Shown: positions 1 through 6,512 of the stretch, piece after piece | Numbering within the stretch: position 1 is the first letter of the stretch | How the letters are laid out: each line of letters starts with the position of its first letter | Source of the DNA: Pseudomonadota bacterium | Lineage (GTDB): Bacteria > Pseudomonadota > Alphaproteobacteria > Rhizobiales > Methylopilaceae | Length of the DNA: 11,203 nucleotides | Direction: 5' to 3' | NCBI GenBank assembly: GCA_023389135.1 | Contig: JAEWEX010000009.1 | Location: 1 to 11,203, forward strand | Position numbers and translations under genes: made by a program | The notes under the pieces: generated by a model | Told to the model about the DNA's origin: nothing | Database searches by the model: none | Seen by the model: only the letters and a program-made list of their open reading frames with translations

Positions 1-1575
1 CTCGCCGGGCGCGAACATGGAGCCGCCGAACGCGGCGCGCACGTCGCCGGCGCGATAACCCATCAGTTCCAGCAGCGTCGGCACCACCAGGAAGTGCGAG
101 CCGCGGTCGCGAATGTCGGCGGCGGCCTGGGTGAAGCGGCCGTCCAGCGCCGGGTCGCCCGTGATGGCGAACAGCGGCACGATGCCTTCCCGCGGATCGG
201 GATCCTTTGTGGAGCAATGGGTGAAGCGCGCCGGGTCGAACACCTGCCCGTGGTCGGAGGTGTAGATGATCGACGTGTCGGCCAGGTCGATGTCGCTGAA
301 CAGACGGGCGAAGAAGCCGTCGACATTGTGCCGCAGCGCATTGCGGTAGGAGTTGACGCGCGCTGCGGTGCTGTCCTCAGGCGACGTGGTCATGGTGGGC
401 TCGAAGGGAGCGCCGGCGGCCGGGTAGACCATGTCGTAGGGGAAGTGCACGCCGTTCTTGATGGCGTAGATGAAGACCGGGCGGTCCGACTTCAGCTCCT
501 CCGCGATCACCTCCAGAAGCCGGAAGTCGAGTTCCGGCGCCGGCACGTCGTTCTGCATGTTGTAGAAGCCGTCGATGTCGCCGAACTCCTGCAGCGTCAT
601 GAAGCTGTGGAGCTTGCCGGGGTCCTTCACGAAGGCCGCCTGCGCGTCGATGAACACGGTGCGGTAGCCGGCGGCCTTGGCGTATTGCCAGATGGTCGGG
701 TTGGCGCGCAGCGGCCCGCCCAGGTCGCGGCGCGCCGCGGCGAAGCGGAACATCACGTTGGAGTAGAGGCTGCAGGTCGATCCGGACGTCGCAAGGCCGA
801 AGTCCACGATCCGGTCGCGATGTTCGGCCAGCCTCGGGGTCAGCGTATTGCCCGGCGTGAAGTCCACATAGTCGCCGCGTATGCTCTCGTCGACCAGCAT
901 CACGACGTTGCGCGACAGCCGCTCGCCGGGTGCCCAGGCCACCTCCCGCCGCGCCGGCACCGGGTTCGACGCGAGCGACGCGGTGGAGACCACCGCCACC
1001 GACAGCGGCGTGAACTGCACCGGCAGCGCCTGCGAACCGCCGCCGTCCTTCATGAACATGATGGCGGCGATGGCCGCGACAGGCAGGGCCGGCACGAAGG
1101 CGAGGCGCGTCAGCCAGCGCCGCGCGAGCGGGTGCCGCAGCGTCGGCGGCGCCGCGATGACCACCAGCGTGGCGACCGCCACCAGCGCGGCCACCCCGGC
1201 ATTGGCGCCGTAGAAGGCGGTCGCGCGCGAGGCCTCCTGGCGCATCTCCCACAGCGACACCGCCTCCATCACCCCGAAGTCGGTCTGGCTCATCCAGCGG
1301 AAGGTTAATCCCACTGCGGTGGCGAGGGCCAGCGCGCCGGCCCAGCCGAACCGGACCCAGCGGTTGGGCTGGAACGCCGCGACGACCAGCGCGCCCGCAC
1401 ACAGGCCCCAGACGGCCAGGAAGAACAGCAGCGTCGTCATGCGGCCCTGGTCGAGAAGGAGCTCGAGGCGCTGGACCAGCCCGGCATTGGTGGCGAGCAA
1501 CAGGGCCGCGACGGCGGCGAGCTTGATGCCGATGCCGAGCCAGGGCTCGCGGCGGCGCGGTGCGGTGGCGTCCAT
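1..1575 (-). CDS. EptA-like phosphoethanolamine transferase (3' end cut by window edge)
   Basis: The frame is open from an ATG at 1575 to the window edge, giving 525 codons without a stop. The protein begins with five hydrophobic segments (about residues 12-36, 46-68, 77-94, 115-145 and 158-173), followed by a periplasmic sulfatase-fold domain. Visible active-site elements are a DES motif (Glu230), the TSGST stretch whose Thr267 fits the phospho-accepting nucleophile, and SDHG (Asp441, His442). Their spacing is close to Glu240, Thr280, Asp452 and His453 of E. coli EptA. Such enzymes move phosphoethanolamine from phosphatidylethanolamine to lipid A or other envelope glycans, releasing diacylglycerol. 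The start lies 23 bp after the dgkA stop, so the two are probably one operon. EptA is about 547 residues long, so little is likely missing. The acceptor cannot be read from sequence; a phosphoglycerol-type transferase is the main alternative. Confidence 0.85.
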   Translation of the reverse strand, partial: MDATAPRRREPWLGIGIKLAAVAALLLATNAGLVQRLELLLDQGRMTTLLFFLAVWGLCAGALVVAAFQPNRWVRFGWAGALALATAVGLTFRWMSQTDFGVMEAVSLWEMRQEASRATAFYGANAGVAALVAVATLVVIAAPPTLRHPLARRWLTRLAFVPALPVAAIAAIMFMKDGGGSQALPVQFTPLSVAVVSTASLASNPVPARREVAWAPGERLSRNVVMLVDESIRGDYVDFTPGNTLTPRLAEHRDRIVDFGLATSGSTCSLYSNVMFRFAAARRDLGGPLRANPTIWQYAKAAGYRTVFIDAQAAFVKDPGKLHSFMTLQEFGDIDGFYNMQNDVPAPELDFRLLEVIAEELKSDRPVFIYAIKNGVHFPYDMVYPAAGAPFEPTMTTSPEDSTAARVNSYRNALRHNVDGFFARLFSDIDLADTSIIYTSDHGQVFDPARFTHCSTKDPDPREGIVPLFAITGDPALDGRFTQAAADIRDRGSHFLVVPTLLELMGYRAGDVRAAFGGSMFAPGE

Positions 1576-1598
1576 GGTCGTGCCCCTCTGTGGTCCGG

Positions 1599-1952
1599 TC
1601 ACACCAGCCCGAAGCGGACGGCGGCGGCGGTGATCCACACCAGCCCCGCCATGGTCAGCGCGCAGAACACGGCCGCCGAGCCGAAGTCCTTGATGCGGCC
1701 GATGTCCTCGTTCCAGTGCGGCGTGACGTGGTCGGCAAGCTTCTCGACGGCCGTGTTGAGCAGCTCCACCGCCATGATGGCGAGCAGCGACCCGATCATG
1801 GCCACGTACCAGGCCGGCCCGGGCGCGATGGCGATCCCCAGCGGCAGCGCGATCGCCAGCAGCGCGATTTCCTGGCGCAGCGCCGCCTCGGTCTTGGCGG
1901 CGGCGGAGAATCCGCGGATGGTGTTGAGGGTCGCGAGATAGAGGCGGTTCAT
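1599..1952 (-). CDS. dgkA: Diacylglycerol kinase (prokaryotic, DgkA type)
   Basis: A 117-residue integral membrane protein, the usual size for the trimeric bacterial diacylglycerol kinase, which phosphorylates diacylglycerol to phosphatidic acid with ATP. Family signatures are all present: the N-terminal amphipathic region with LRQE (Glu28), the catalytic VELLNTAVEK helix (Glu63, Asn66, Glu70, matching Glu69, Asn72 and Glu76 in E. coli), and IKDFGSAAV (Lys88, Asp89). Three hydrophobic segments lie at about residues 29-45, 48-65 and 92-113. It lies directly upstream of the EptA-like transferase gene on the same strand. This fits recycling of the diacylglycerol left when phosphatidylethanolamine donates its head group. 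Identification is firm; the pathway link is inferred from adjacency and known chemistry. Confidence 0.95.
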   Translation of the reverse strand: MNRLYLATLNTIRGFSAAAKTEAALRQEIALLAIALPLGIAIAPGPAWYVAMIGSLLAIMAVELLNTAVEKLADHVTPHWNEDIGRIKDFGSAAVFCALTMAGLVWITAAAVRFGLV

Positions 1953-2046
1953 GGACGACGGGCCCGGACTACGAGAAAATTTGAATCGATATTGGCGTTA
2001 TGCGGGACGGTTTGTGGAGCCCGATCTGCGGGCATGGTAAATGCGG

Positions 2047-2098
2047 CGCTCCGCCATCTGCCTGATTTTTCCGGCATTTCGCGCATGCAGGCGGAGCG
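2047..2098 (+). repeat. Inverted repeat in the leader of the MBL-fold gene
   Basis: The 9-bp arm CGCTCCGCC (2047-2055) is exactly complementary to GGCGGAGCG (2090-2098), with 34 nt between. A further CTGC/GCAG pairing inside the arms can extend the stem across a small bulge. The element ends 13 nt before the chosen ATG at 2112 and abuts its ribosome binding site. It could be an RNA hairpin influencing translation or a protein-binding dyad; nothing seen separates these, and a chance repeat in GC-rich DNA is possible. Confidence 0.4.
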
Positions 2099-2111
2099 TT
2101 CTGGAGGGCCG

Positions 2112-2945
2112 ATGCCCGGCACTGAGGAGTTCCGCGTCGCCATCTGGGGCGCGCGCGGCAGCGTGGCCACGCCGGAGCACGGCGGTGGCCGCTATGGCGG
2201 CCAGACGCCGTGCGTCGAGATGCGGTGCGGCGGCAAGGTTCTGGTGTTCGACGCCGGGTCCGGCATCCGGGCGCTCGGGCGTCGGCTGGCGGCGCGCGGC
2301 GGCGGCGATCTCGACGTGTTCCTCGGCCATTGCCACTACGACCATGTGGAGGGGCTGAGGTTCTTCGCGCCGCTCATGGACCCGCGCTTCGAGGTGCGCG
2401 TGCGGTCAGGCCATCTCGACGGCCCCGACGCGACGCGCGGCATCGTCGCCGGGCTGATGCGCCGGCCGTTCTTCCCGGTGGGACCGGAGATATTCCGCGC
2501 CCGGACCGCCTATGTGGATTTCGCGCCCGGTGACGCGCTCGATCTCGGGGACGGCGTTACGGTCTCCACCGCCCGGCTGAGCCATCCAGGCGGCGCCTGC
2601 GGTTTCCGGATCGATTTCGGCGGGCGCTCGGCCTGCTATCTGGTGGACCACGAGCATGGCGACCCTACGGTTGATGCGGCGCTGGAGACGTTCGCCCGCG
2701 GCGCCGATCTCGCCATCTGCGACGCCACCTATTGCGACGAGGACTATGCGCGCCATCGTGGCTTCGGCCATTCGAGCTGGCAGGAATGCCTGCGTTTCGC
2801 GGAACGCGCGGGCGTCGGGCGCTGCGTGCTGTTCCACCATCATGCCGACGCCGACGATGGCCGGCTGGATGCGGTTGCGGCAGCGGCCGAGGCGATGCGA
2901 CCGGGGTCGGTCGTCGCGCGCGAAGGGATGGAACTCGCGCTGTAG
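2112..2945 (+). CDS. Metallo-beta-lactamase-fold hydrolase, substrate unknown
   Basis: A 277-residue soluble protein of the MBL superfamily, in the branch that starts with WGARGS and contains a GGQTPC segment. Metal ligands are visible: HCHYDH (His73, His75, Asp77, His78), His158 in SHPGG, Asp179 in LVDHEH, and His220 in GFGHSSW or the His242-244 cluster in LFHHH. Members of this branch include RNase Z-like and phosphodiesterase-like enzymes, but close relatives are mostly uncharacterised, so no substrate is assigned. No signal peptide is seen, so it should be cytoplasmic. The frame stays open upstream, with in-frame ATGs at 2034 and 2085. ATG 2112 is chosen because GGAGGG (2103-2108) precedes it and relatives begin about eight residues before the WGARGS motif. 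Its stop is 8 nt from that of soxR, with which it is convergent, so a role in sulfur metabolism is unproven. Confidence 0.85.
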   Translation: MPGTEEFRVAIWGARGSVATPEHGGGRYGGQTPCVEMRCGGKVLVFDAGSGIRALGRRLAARGGGDLDVFLGHCHYDHVEGLRFFAPLMDPRFEVRVRSGHLDGPDATRGIVAGLMRRPFFPVGPEIFRARTAYVDFAPGDALDLGDGVTVSTARLSHPGGACGFRIDFGGRSACYLVDHEHGDPTVDAALETFARGADLAICDATYCDEDYARHRGFGHSSWQECLRFAERAGVGRCVLFHHHADADDGRLDAVAAAAEAMRPGSVVAREGMELAL

Positions 2946-2953
2946 GCGCCCGC

Positions 2954-3319
2954 TCAGCGCGTCTCCTTCCTGGCGCAGAACAGCTCGTAGACCACCCCCA
3001 CCACCTGGCGCGCCTCCTCGCTGGCGAGGCTGTAGTGGATGTGCTTGCCGTCGCGGCGGGTGGTCACCAGCCGGTCCTCGCGCAGCCGGGCGAGCTGCTG
3101 CGACACCGCCGGCTGGCGCTGCTGGAGGATGTCCTCCAGCTCGGCCACGGTGCGTTCCTTCTCGCACAGCAGGCACAGGATGATCAGGCGGCTCTCATGG
3201 GCCAGCGCCTTGAGGAAGTCGCGCGCCTCCATGGCATGGCTCATCATCTCCGCGATATCGGGGCGCGGGCCGGGCGCCTGCTCGGGAACGGCGGCTGCGA
3301 GCCGGGAGGAAACGGGCAT
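2954..3319 (-). CDS. soxR: SoxR, ArsR-family persulfide-responsive repressor
   Basis: A 121-residue winged-helix regulator of the SoxR/BigR/SqrR branch of the ArsR family, not the MerR-type superoxide SoxR. The helix-turn-helix spans roughly residues 57-81 (recognition helix PAVSQQLARLRE), followed by a wing with RRDGKHIHYSL. Cys49 (ILCLL) and Cys115 (ELFCA) are 66 residues apart, the same spacing as Cys42 and Cys108 in BigR, which form the persulfide-sensing disulfide or polysulfide bridge. Cys52 is an additional thiol nearby. In relatives, oxidation by persulfide releases DNA and derepresses sulfur-oxidation genes. An upstream in-frame GTG at 3343 would add eight residues, but ATG 3319 has AGGCGAG at proper spacing and leaves the dyad at 3338-3360 in non-coding DNA. 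soxS lies 76 nt upstream on the same strand. Confidence 0.9.
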   Translation of the reverse strand: MPVSSRLAAAVPEQAPGPRPDIAEMMSHAMEARDFLKALAHESRLIILCLLCEKERTVAELEDILQQRQPAVSQQLARLREDRLVTTRRDGKHIHYSLASEEARQVVGVVYELFCARKETR

Positions 3320-3337
3320 GCGGATCACTCGCCTGTA

Positions 3338-3380
3338 AAGCACATGGTCAAAATGTGCTTATGTGCAGTATCCAACACAT
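3338..3380 (-). promoter_or_regulatory. Candidate SoxR operator array before soxR
   Basis: AAGCACAT (3338-3345) and ATGTGCTT (3353-3360) form a perfect 8-bp inverted repeat around a 7-nt spacer. A second looser dyad follows: ATGTG (3361-3365) and CACAT (3376-3380). ATGTGC also occurs as a direct repeat at 3353 and 3361, an 8-bp step. The block fills the gap between the soxS stop and the soxR start, as expected of an autoregulatory operator for a dimeric winged-helix repressor. The symmetry is seen directly; binding by SoxR is inferred. Confidence 0.55.
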
Positions 3381-3395
3381 TAGGGTCTTTCTATG

Positions 3396-3761
3396 TCATC
3401 GACCGGCCGCGGGGGACAGCCGCTCCATCATGGGCGTCAGCAATCCCCAGAAGAAATCCTCGCCGGCATAGCCCTCGATGCGCCCGATCTCGCGGCCGTC
3501 CTCCACCAGGACGAAGGTCGGCGTGAAGCGGACGCCGCTGATCCCCGCCAGGTCCGGAGGCCGCGCGCCGTGGAGATCGACGCGCCGGAGGGGCGCGCGG
3601 ACGGCTTCCGGCGCACGGGCATAGGCCGGCGCGACCTCCCGGTTCCAGGCCGCGCAATAGGGGCAGCCGCGCGCTTCGAACATGACGAGCTCGGCCGCCG
3701 CCGCGGGCGTCGCGAAAAGACCGAGCGCCACGGCGATGGCGGTCACCAGATTGCGGATCAT
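3396..3761 (-). CDS. soxS: SoxS, periplasmic thioredoxin-like protein
   Basis: A 121-residue exported thioredoxin-fold protein. Residues 1-23 form a Sec signal peptide (hydrophobic core AIAVALGLF, then a run of alanines before Glu24). The redox motif CPYC is at residues 33-36 and the cis-proline loop is FTP (Pro81), both typical of thiol-disulfide oxidoreductases. In Paracoccus pantotrophus SoxS reactivates SoxYZ by reducing its blocked carrier cysteine. Length and location next to soxR match that family. It is transcribed away from soxY, with a 119-nt divergent intergenic region. Its usual electron donor, the membrane protein SoxV or a CcdA homologue, is not in the window. A generic periplasmic thioredoxin is the alternative, but the context makes SoxS very likely. 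Confidence 0.88.
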   Translation of the reverse strand: MIRNLVTAIAVALGLFATPAAAAELVMFEARGCPYCAAWNREVAPAYARAPEAVRAPLRRVDLHGARPPDLAGISGVRFTPTFVLVEDGREIGRIEGYAGEDFFWGLLTPMMERLSPAAGR

Positions 3762-3773
3762 CGGAATTGCCTC

Positions 3774-3807
3774 TTGCGTCGGCCCGTTATATTCACATAA
3801 TGGAATT
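3774..3807 (+). promoter_or_regulatory. Candidate promoter/operator in the soxS-soxY divergent gap
   Basis: The only AT-rich patch between soxS and soxY contains a sigma-70-like pair, TTGCGT (3774-3779) and CATAAT (3796-3801) with a 16-nt spacer, leading towards soxY. Overlapping it is an imperfect dyad: ATTC (3791-3794), CATAATG (3796-3802) and GAAT (3803-3806). In Paracoccus the equivalent gap beside soxS binds SoxR. The hexamer ATATTC here (3789-3794) is the complement of GAATAT found before soxC and fccA. Function is inferred. Confidence 0.4.
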
Positions 3808-3880
3808 TATCAGAGCGCGAACCAATGCGCCAGCGTCGGCCGGCAACGGTCGCCGGGTCGGGAAACGCGGAGGTGCCCCC

Positions 3881-4333
3881 ATGACTTCACTGACGCGCCG
3901 TGAGGCGCTGGTTCTCGCGGGCGGCGCGGCGCTTGTGGCGGCGCTGCCGGTCGGCGCCGCACGGGCGAGCGCCGCCGAGATGGAGCAGCTGATCGCCGAA
4001 TTCACCGGCGGTCGGATCCCTGCCGCCGGCCGTATCGCGCTGACGCTTCCGGAGATCGCCGAGAACGGCAATTCGGTGCCGCTGACCTTCGCCGTTGAAA
4101 GCCCGATGACGGCCGGGGATCATGTGGAGGCCGTGCTGGTGGTGGCCGACGGAAATCCCCGCGCCGGCGTCGCGACCTTCCGGTTCTCGCCGATGTCGGC
4201 GTCCGCGCAGGCCACGACCCGCATGCGGCTCGCCAAGACCCAGAACGTGGTCGCGATCGCGCGGATGAAGGACGGCTCGCTGTTCAAGGACGAGAAAGAG
4301 GTCAAGGTCACCATCGGCGGCTGCGGCGGCTGA
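3881..4333 (+). CDS. soxY: SoxY, sulfur-carrier subunit of SoxYZ
   Basis: A 150-residue periplasmic protein that carries thiosulfate-derived sulfur intermediates on a cysteine near its C-terminus. The diagnostic swinging-arm ending GGCGG is intact, with Cys148. The N-terminus is a twin-arginine leader (TRREALVL, Arg6-Arg7, then an alanine-rich hydrophobic stretch to about residue 31), so SoxY folds in the cytoplasm and is exported, with SoxZ carried along as a complex in known systems. ATG 3881 is chosen because GGAGG (3869-3873) lies 7 nt upstream; the frame is open further up without a better start. It is the first gene of the plus-strand sox operon, where Paracoccus has soxX before it and soxA after soxZ; neither is present here. 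Confidence 0.97.
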   Translation: MTSLTRREALVLAGGAALVAALPVGAARASAAEMEQLIAEFTGGRIPAAGRIALTLPEIAENGNSVPLTFAVESPMTAGDHVEAVLVVADGNPRAGVATFRFSPMSASAQATTRMRLAKTQNVVAIARMKDGSLFKDEKEVKVTIGGCGG

Positions 4334-4358
4334 CGGGCGGATCGAGGAGACGAACCCC

Positions 4359-4685
4359 ATGTCCAACATCAAGCCCCGCGTCCGCGTCCCGAAAGAAGCC
4401 GCCGCAGGCGAGGTGATCGTCATCAAGACGCTGCTGTCGCACCCGATGGAATCCGGCCAGCGCCGCGACGCCGGCGGCCAGGTCATCCCGCGCAAGATCG
4501 TCAACCGCTTCACCTGCACCTTCGAGGGCGAGACGGTGCTGGACGTGACGCTGGAGCCGTCGATCTCGGCGAACCCGTTCCTGGAGTTCCAGGCCAGGGT
4601 CGATCGCGCCGGGACCTTCGTGTTCGAATGGCATGACGACGACGGCTCCGTCTACAAGGCCGAAGAGCCCATCGCCGTCGCCTGA
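4359..4685 (+). CDS. soxZ: SoxZ, partner subunit of SoxYZ
   Basis: A 108-residue protein of the usual SoxZ length, with the immunoglobulin-like pattern of the family: an N-terminal PRVRVPKEA strand, IKTLLSHPMESG at residues 22-33, and the C-terminal FVFEWHDDDGS strand. It pairs with SoxY to present the carrier cysteine to the other Sox enzymes. No signal peptide is present, as expected because it is co-exported with the Tat-borne SoxY. It contains a single Cys (in FTCTF) and no C-terminal carrier cysteine. It starts 25 nt after soxY with GAGGAG (4344-4349) as ribosome binding site, so the two are co-transcribed and probably made in equal amounts. Confidence 0.97.
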   Translation: MSNIKPRVRVPKEAAAGEVIVIKTLLSHPMESGQRRDAGGQVIPRKIVNRFTCTFEGETVLDVTLEPSISANPFLEFQARVDRAGTFVFEWHDDDGSVYKAEEPIAVA

Positions 4686-4711
4686 TCCCTTCCGCATTCG
4701 GCGATGCCGCG

Positions 4712-4731
4712 CGGCGCCTGCAGGGGCGCCG
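4712..4731 (+). repeat. GC-rich hairpin between soxZ and soxB
   Basis: CGGCGCC (4712-4718) pairs exactly with GGCGCCG (4725-4731) around a 6-nt loop, inside the 83-nt gap between soxZ and soxB. No T-run follows, so it is a poor intrinsic terminator. It may set mRNA decay or partial attenuation so that the carrier SoxYZ outnumbers SoxB. That is inference, and short GC palindromes are common in DNA of this composition. Confidence 0.35.
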
Positions 4732-4768
4732 GACGACGGCCTGCGCCCCGACGCCGGAGCCTGACGCC

Positions 4769-6463
4769 ATGACCACGCGCCGCGACGTCCTGCAAATCGG
4801 TGCGGCGACGGCCGCCGTCATCGCCGCGGCCGGGCTCGGCCCGGTCGCACGGGCACTGGCGCAGCAGCGCCTGACGGAGGCCGAGCTGCTGGCGTTCGAG
4901 CCGCTGGGCAACGTCACCCTGATCCACCTCACCGACCTGCATGCCCAGCTCGTTCCGGTGCACTTCCGCGAGCCCGACCTCAATGTCGGCGTCGGCGAGG
5001 CCCGCGGCGCGGTGCCCCACCTGACCGGCGCGGCGCTGCTCGCGCGCTACGGCATCCCGGCCGGCTCGGCCATGGCCCATGCCCTCGCCCCCGCGGACTT
5101 CGCGGCGCTGGCCAGGGGCTATGGCCGGATGGGCGGCCTCGACCGCATCGCCGCCATCGTCGCCCGCATCCGGGCGGAACGTCCCGGGCGGTGCCTGCTG
5201 CTGGATGGCGGCGACACCTGGCAGGGCAGCTACACCGCGCTCCAGACCCGCGGCGGCGACATGGTGGAGGCGATGCGCCTGCTGTCGCCGGACGCCATGA
5301 CCGGCCACTGGGAGTTCACCTACGGCGCAGAGCGGCTGACGGAGCTGGTTGACGGCCTGGGAATGCCGTTCCTGGGCCTGAACGTCCGCGACACCGAATG
5401 GGACGACGCGGTGTTCCCCGACGATGCGGTGTTCGAGCGCGGCGGCGTCAAGGTCGCCGTTCTGGGCCAGGCGTTCCCCTATACGCCGATCGCCAATCCG
5501 CGCCATTTCGTGCCCGATTGGGCATTCGGCATCCGCGAGGAGGAGATCGCGCGGCGCGTGGAGGCGGCCCGGGCCGGCGGCGCGGCGCTGGTGGTGCTGC
5601 TGTCGCACAACGGCTTCGACGTCGACCGCAAGCTGGCGGCGCGCGTGCCGGGCATCGACGTGATCCTGACCGGCCACACCCACGACGCCCTGCCGGAGCC
5701 GGTGGTGGTGGGCCGCACGCTGCTGGTGGCGTCCGGCAGTCACGGCAAGTTCGTCTCGCGGCTCGACCTCGACGTGGGCGGCGACGGGGTTAGGGGCTTC
5801 CGCCACCGGCTGATCCCGGTGTTCTCCGACGTGATCGCGCCCGAGCCCGCCATGGCGGCGAAGATCGCGGAGATCCGCGCGCCGCACGAGGCGCGCCTCG
5901 GCGAAGTTCTGGGCACCACCGAGACGCTGCTCTACCGCCGCGGCAACCTCAACGGCACCTTCGACGACCTGATCTGCAACGCGCTCATGCAAGAGCGCGA
6001 CGCGGAGATCGCGCTGTCGCCGGGCTTCCGCTGGGGCGCCTCGGTGCTGCCCGGCGAGGCGATCACCGCAGAGGCGGTCTTCAACCAGTGCGCCATCACC
6101 TATCCGGCCGTCTACCGCATGGAGATGACGGGCGAAACGCTGAAGACCATCCTCGAGGACGTCGCCGACAACCTGTTCAATCCCGACCCCTACTACCAGC
6201 AGGGCGGCGACATGGTCCGCGTCGGCGGGCTGGGCTACCGGCTGGATGTCGGGGCCGCCATGGGTTCGCGCATCTCCGAGCTCACCCTGACCCGCACCGC
6301 AGAGCCGGTCGAGCCCGGGCGCAGCTATTCCGTAGCCGGCTGGGCGAGCGTCAATCCGGATGTCGAGGGCCCGCCGATCTGGGACGTGGTGTCGGATCAC
6401 ATCAGGTCCGAGAAGACCATCCGCATCGCGCCGTCGGACGCGGTGAAGCTGGTGGGCGGCTGA
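4769..6463 (+). CDS. soxB: SoxB, sulfate thiol esterase (thiosulfohydrolase)
   Basis: A 564-residue periplasmic enzyme of the calcineurin-like / 5'-nucleotidase family that hydrolyses sulfate from the SoxY-bound S-sulfonate using a di-manganese centre. A twin-arginine leader (TTRRDVLQIG, Arg4-Arg5) ends near residue 32. Metal-site motifs are in order: TDLHAQ (Asp56, His58), GGDTWQGS (Asp149), GHWEF (179-183, the SoxB-specific form of the nucleotidase GNHEF), LLSHNGFDVD (His280) and GHTHD (His303, His305). The C-terminal substrate domain covers about residues 365-560. Length matches known SoxB. The ribosome binding site GGAG (4756-4759) lies 9 nt before the ATG. soxB follows soxZ directly; in Paracoccus soxA lies between them. 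Confidence is very high because GHWEF separates SoxB from ordinary nucleotidases. Confidence 0.98.
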   Translation: MTTRRDVLQIGAATAAVIAAAGLGPVARALAQQRLTEAELLAFEPLGNVTLIHLTDLHAQLVPVHFREPDLNVGVGEARGAVPHLTGAALLARYGIPAGSAMAHALAPADFAALARGYGRMGGLDRIAAIVARIRAERPGRCLLLDGGDTWQGSYTALQTRGGDMVEAMRLLSPDAMTGHWEFTYGAERLTELVDGLGMPFLGLNVRDTEWDDAVFPDDAVFERGGVKVAVLGQAFPYTPIANPRHFVPDWAFGIREEEIARRVEAARAGGAALVVLLSHNGFDVDRKLAARVPGIDVILTGHTHDALPEPVVVGRTLLVASGSHGKFVSRLDLDVGGDGVRGFRHRLIPVFSDVIAPEPAMAAKIAEIRAPHEARLGEVLGTTETLLYRRGNLNGTFDDLICNALMQERDAEIALSPGFRWGASVLPGEAITAEAVFNQCAITYPAVYRMEMTGETLKTILEDVADNLFNPDPYYQQGGDMVRVGGLGYRLDVGAAMGSRISELTLTRTAEPVEPGRSYSVAGWASVNPDVEGPPIWDVVSDHIRSEKTIRIAPSDAVKLVGG

Positions 6464-6464
6464 C

Positions 6465-6492
6465 TTTACACATGCAATAAAAAGAATATGAT
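6465..6492 (+). promoter_or_regulatory. Promoter/operator element before soxC
   Basis: The 49-nt gap between soxB and soxC is AT-rich and holds TTTACA (6465-6470) and TATGAT (6487-6492) separated by 16 nt, a good sigma-70-type pair. Overlapping it, 6470-6491 begins ACATGCAA and ends ATATGA; the same 22-bp pattern occurs on the minus strand at 10656-10677 before a cytochrome c gene, with 18 of 22 identical positions. The predicted transcript start is about 14 nt before the ATG, so the leader would be short. An internal promoter regulated together with the distal cytochrome gene is inferred. Confidence 0.5.
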
Positions 6493-6512
6493 TTCTGCGG
6501 GAGGACCGATCG

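Noticed and set aside
94..1308. A 404-codon plus-strand open frame at the left end
   Set aside because: The opposite strand encodes a coherent EptA-like transferase with membrane segments and catalytic residues. The plus-strand product is low-complexity.
1560..2111. The upstream extension of the MBL-fold gene frame
   Set aside because: It overlaps dgkA on the other strand and has no family similarity. The ribosome binding site and conserved N-terminus point to ATG 2112.
3320..3343. GTG start at 3343 for soxR, adding eight residues
   Set aside because: It would place the start inside the dyad and lacks a good ribosome binding site. ATG 3319 has AGGCGAG at suitable distance.
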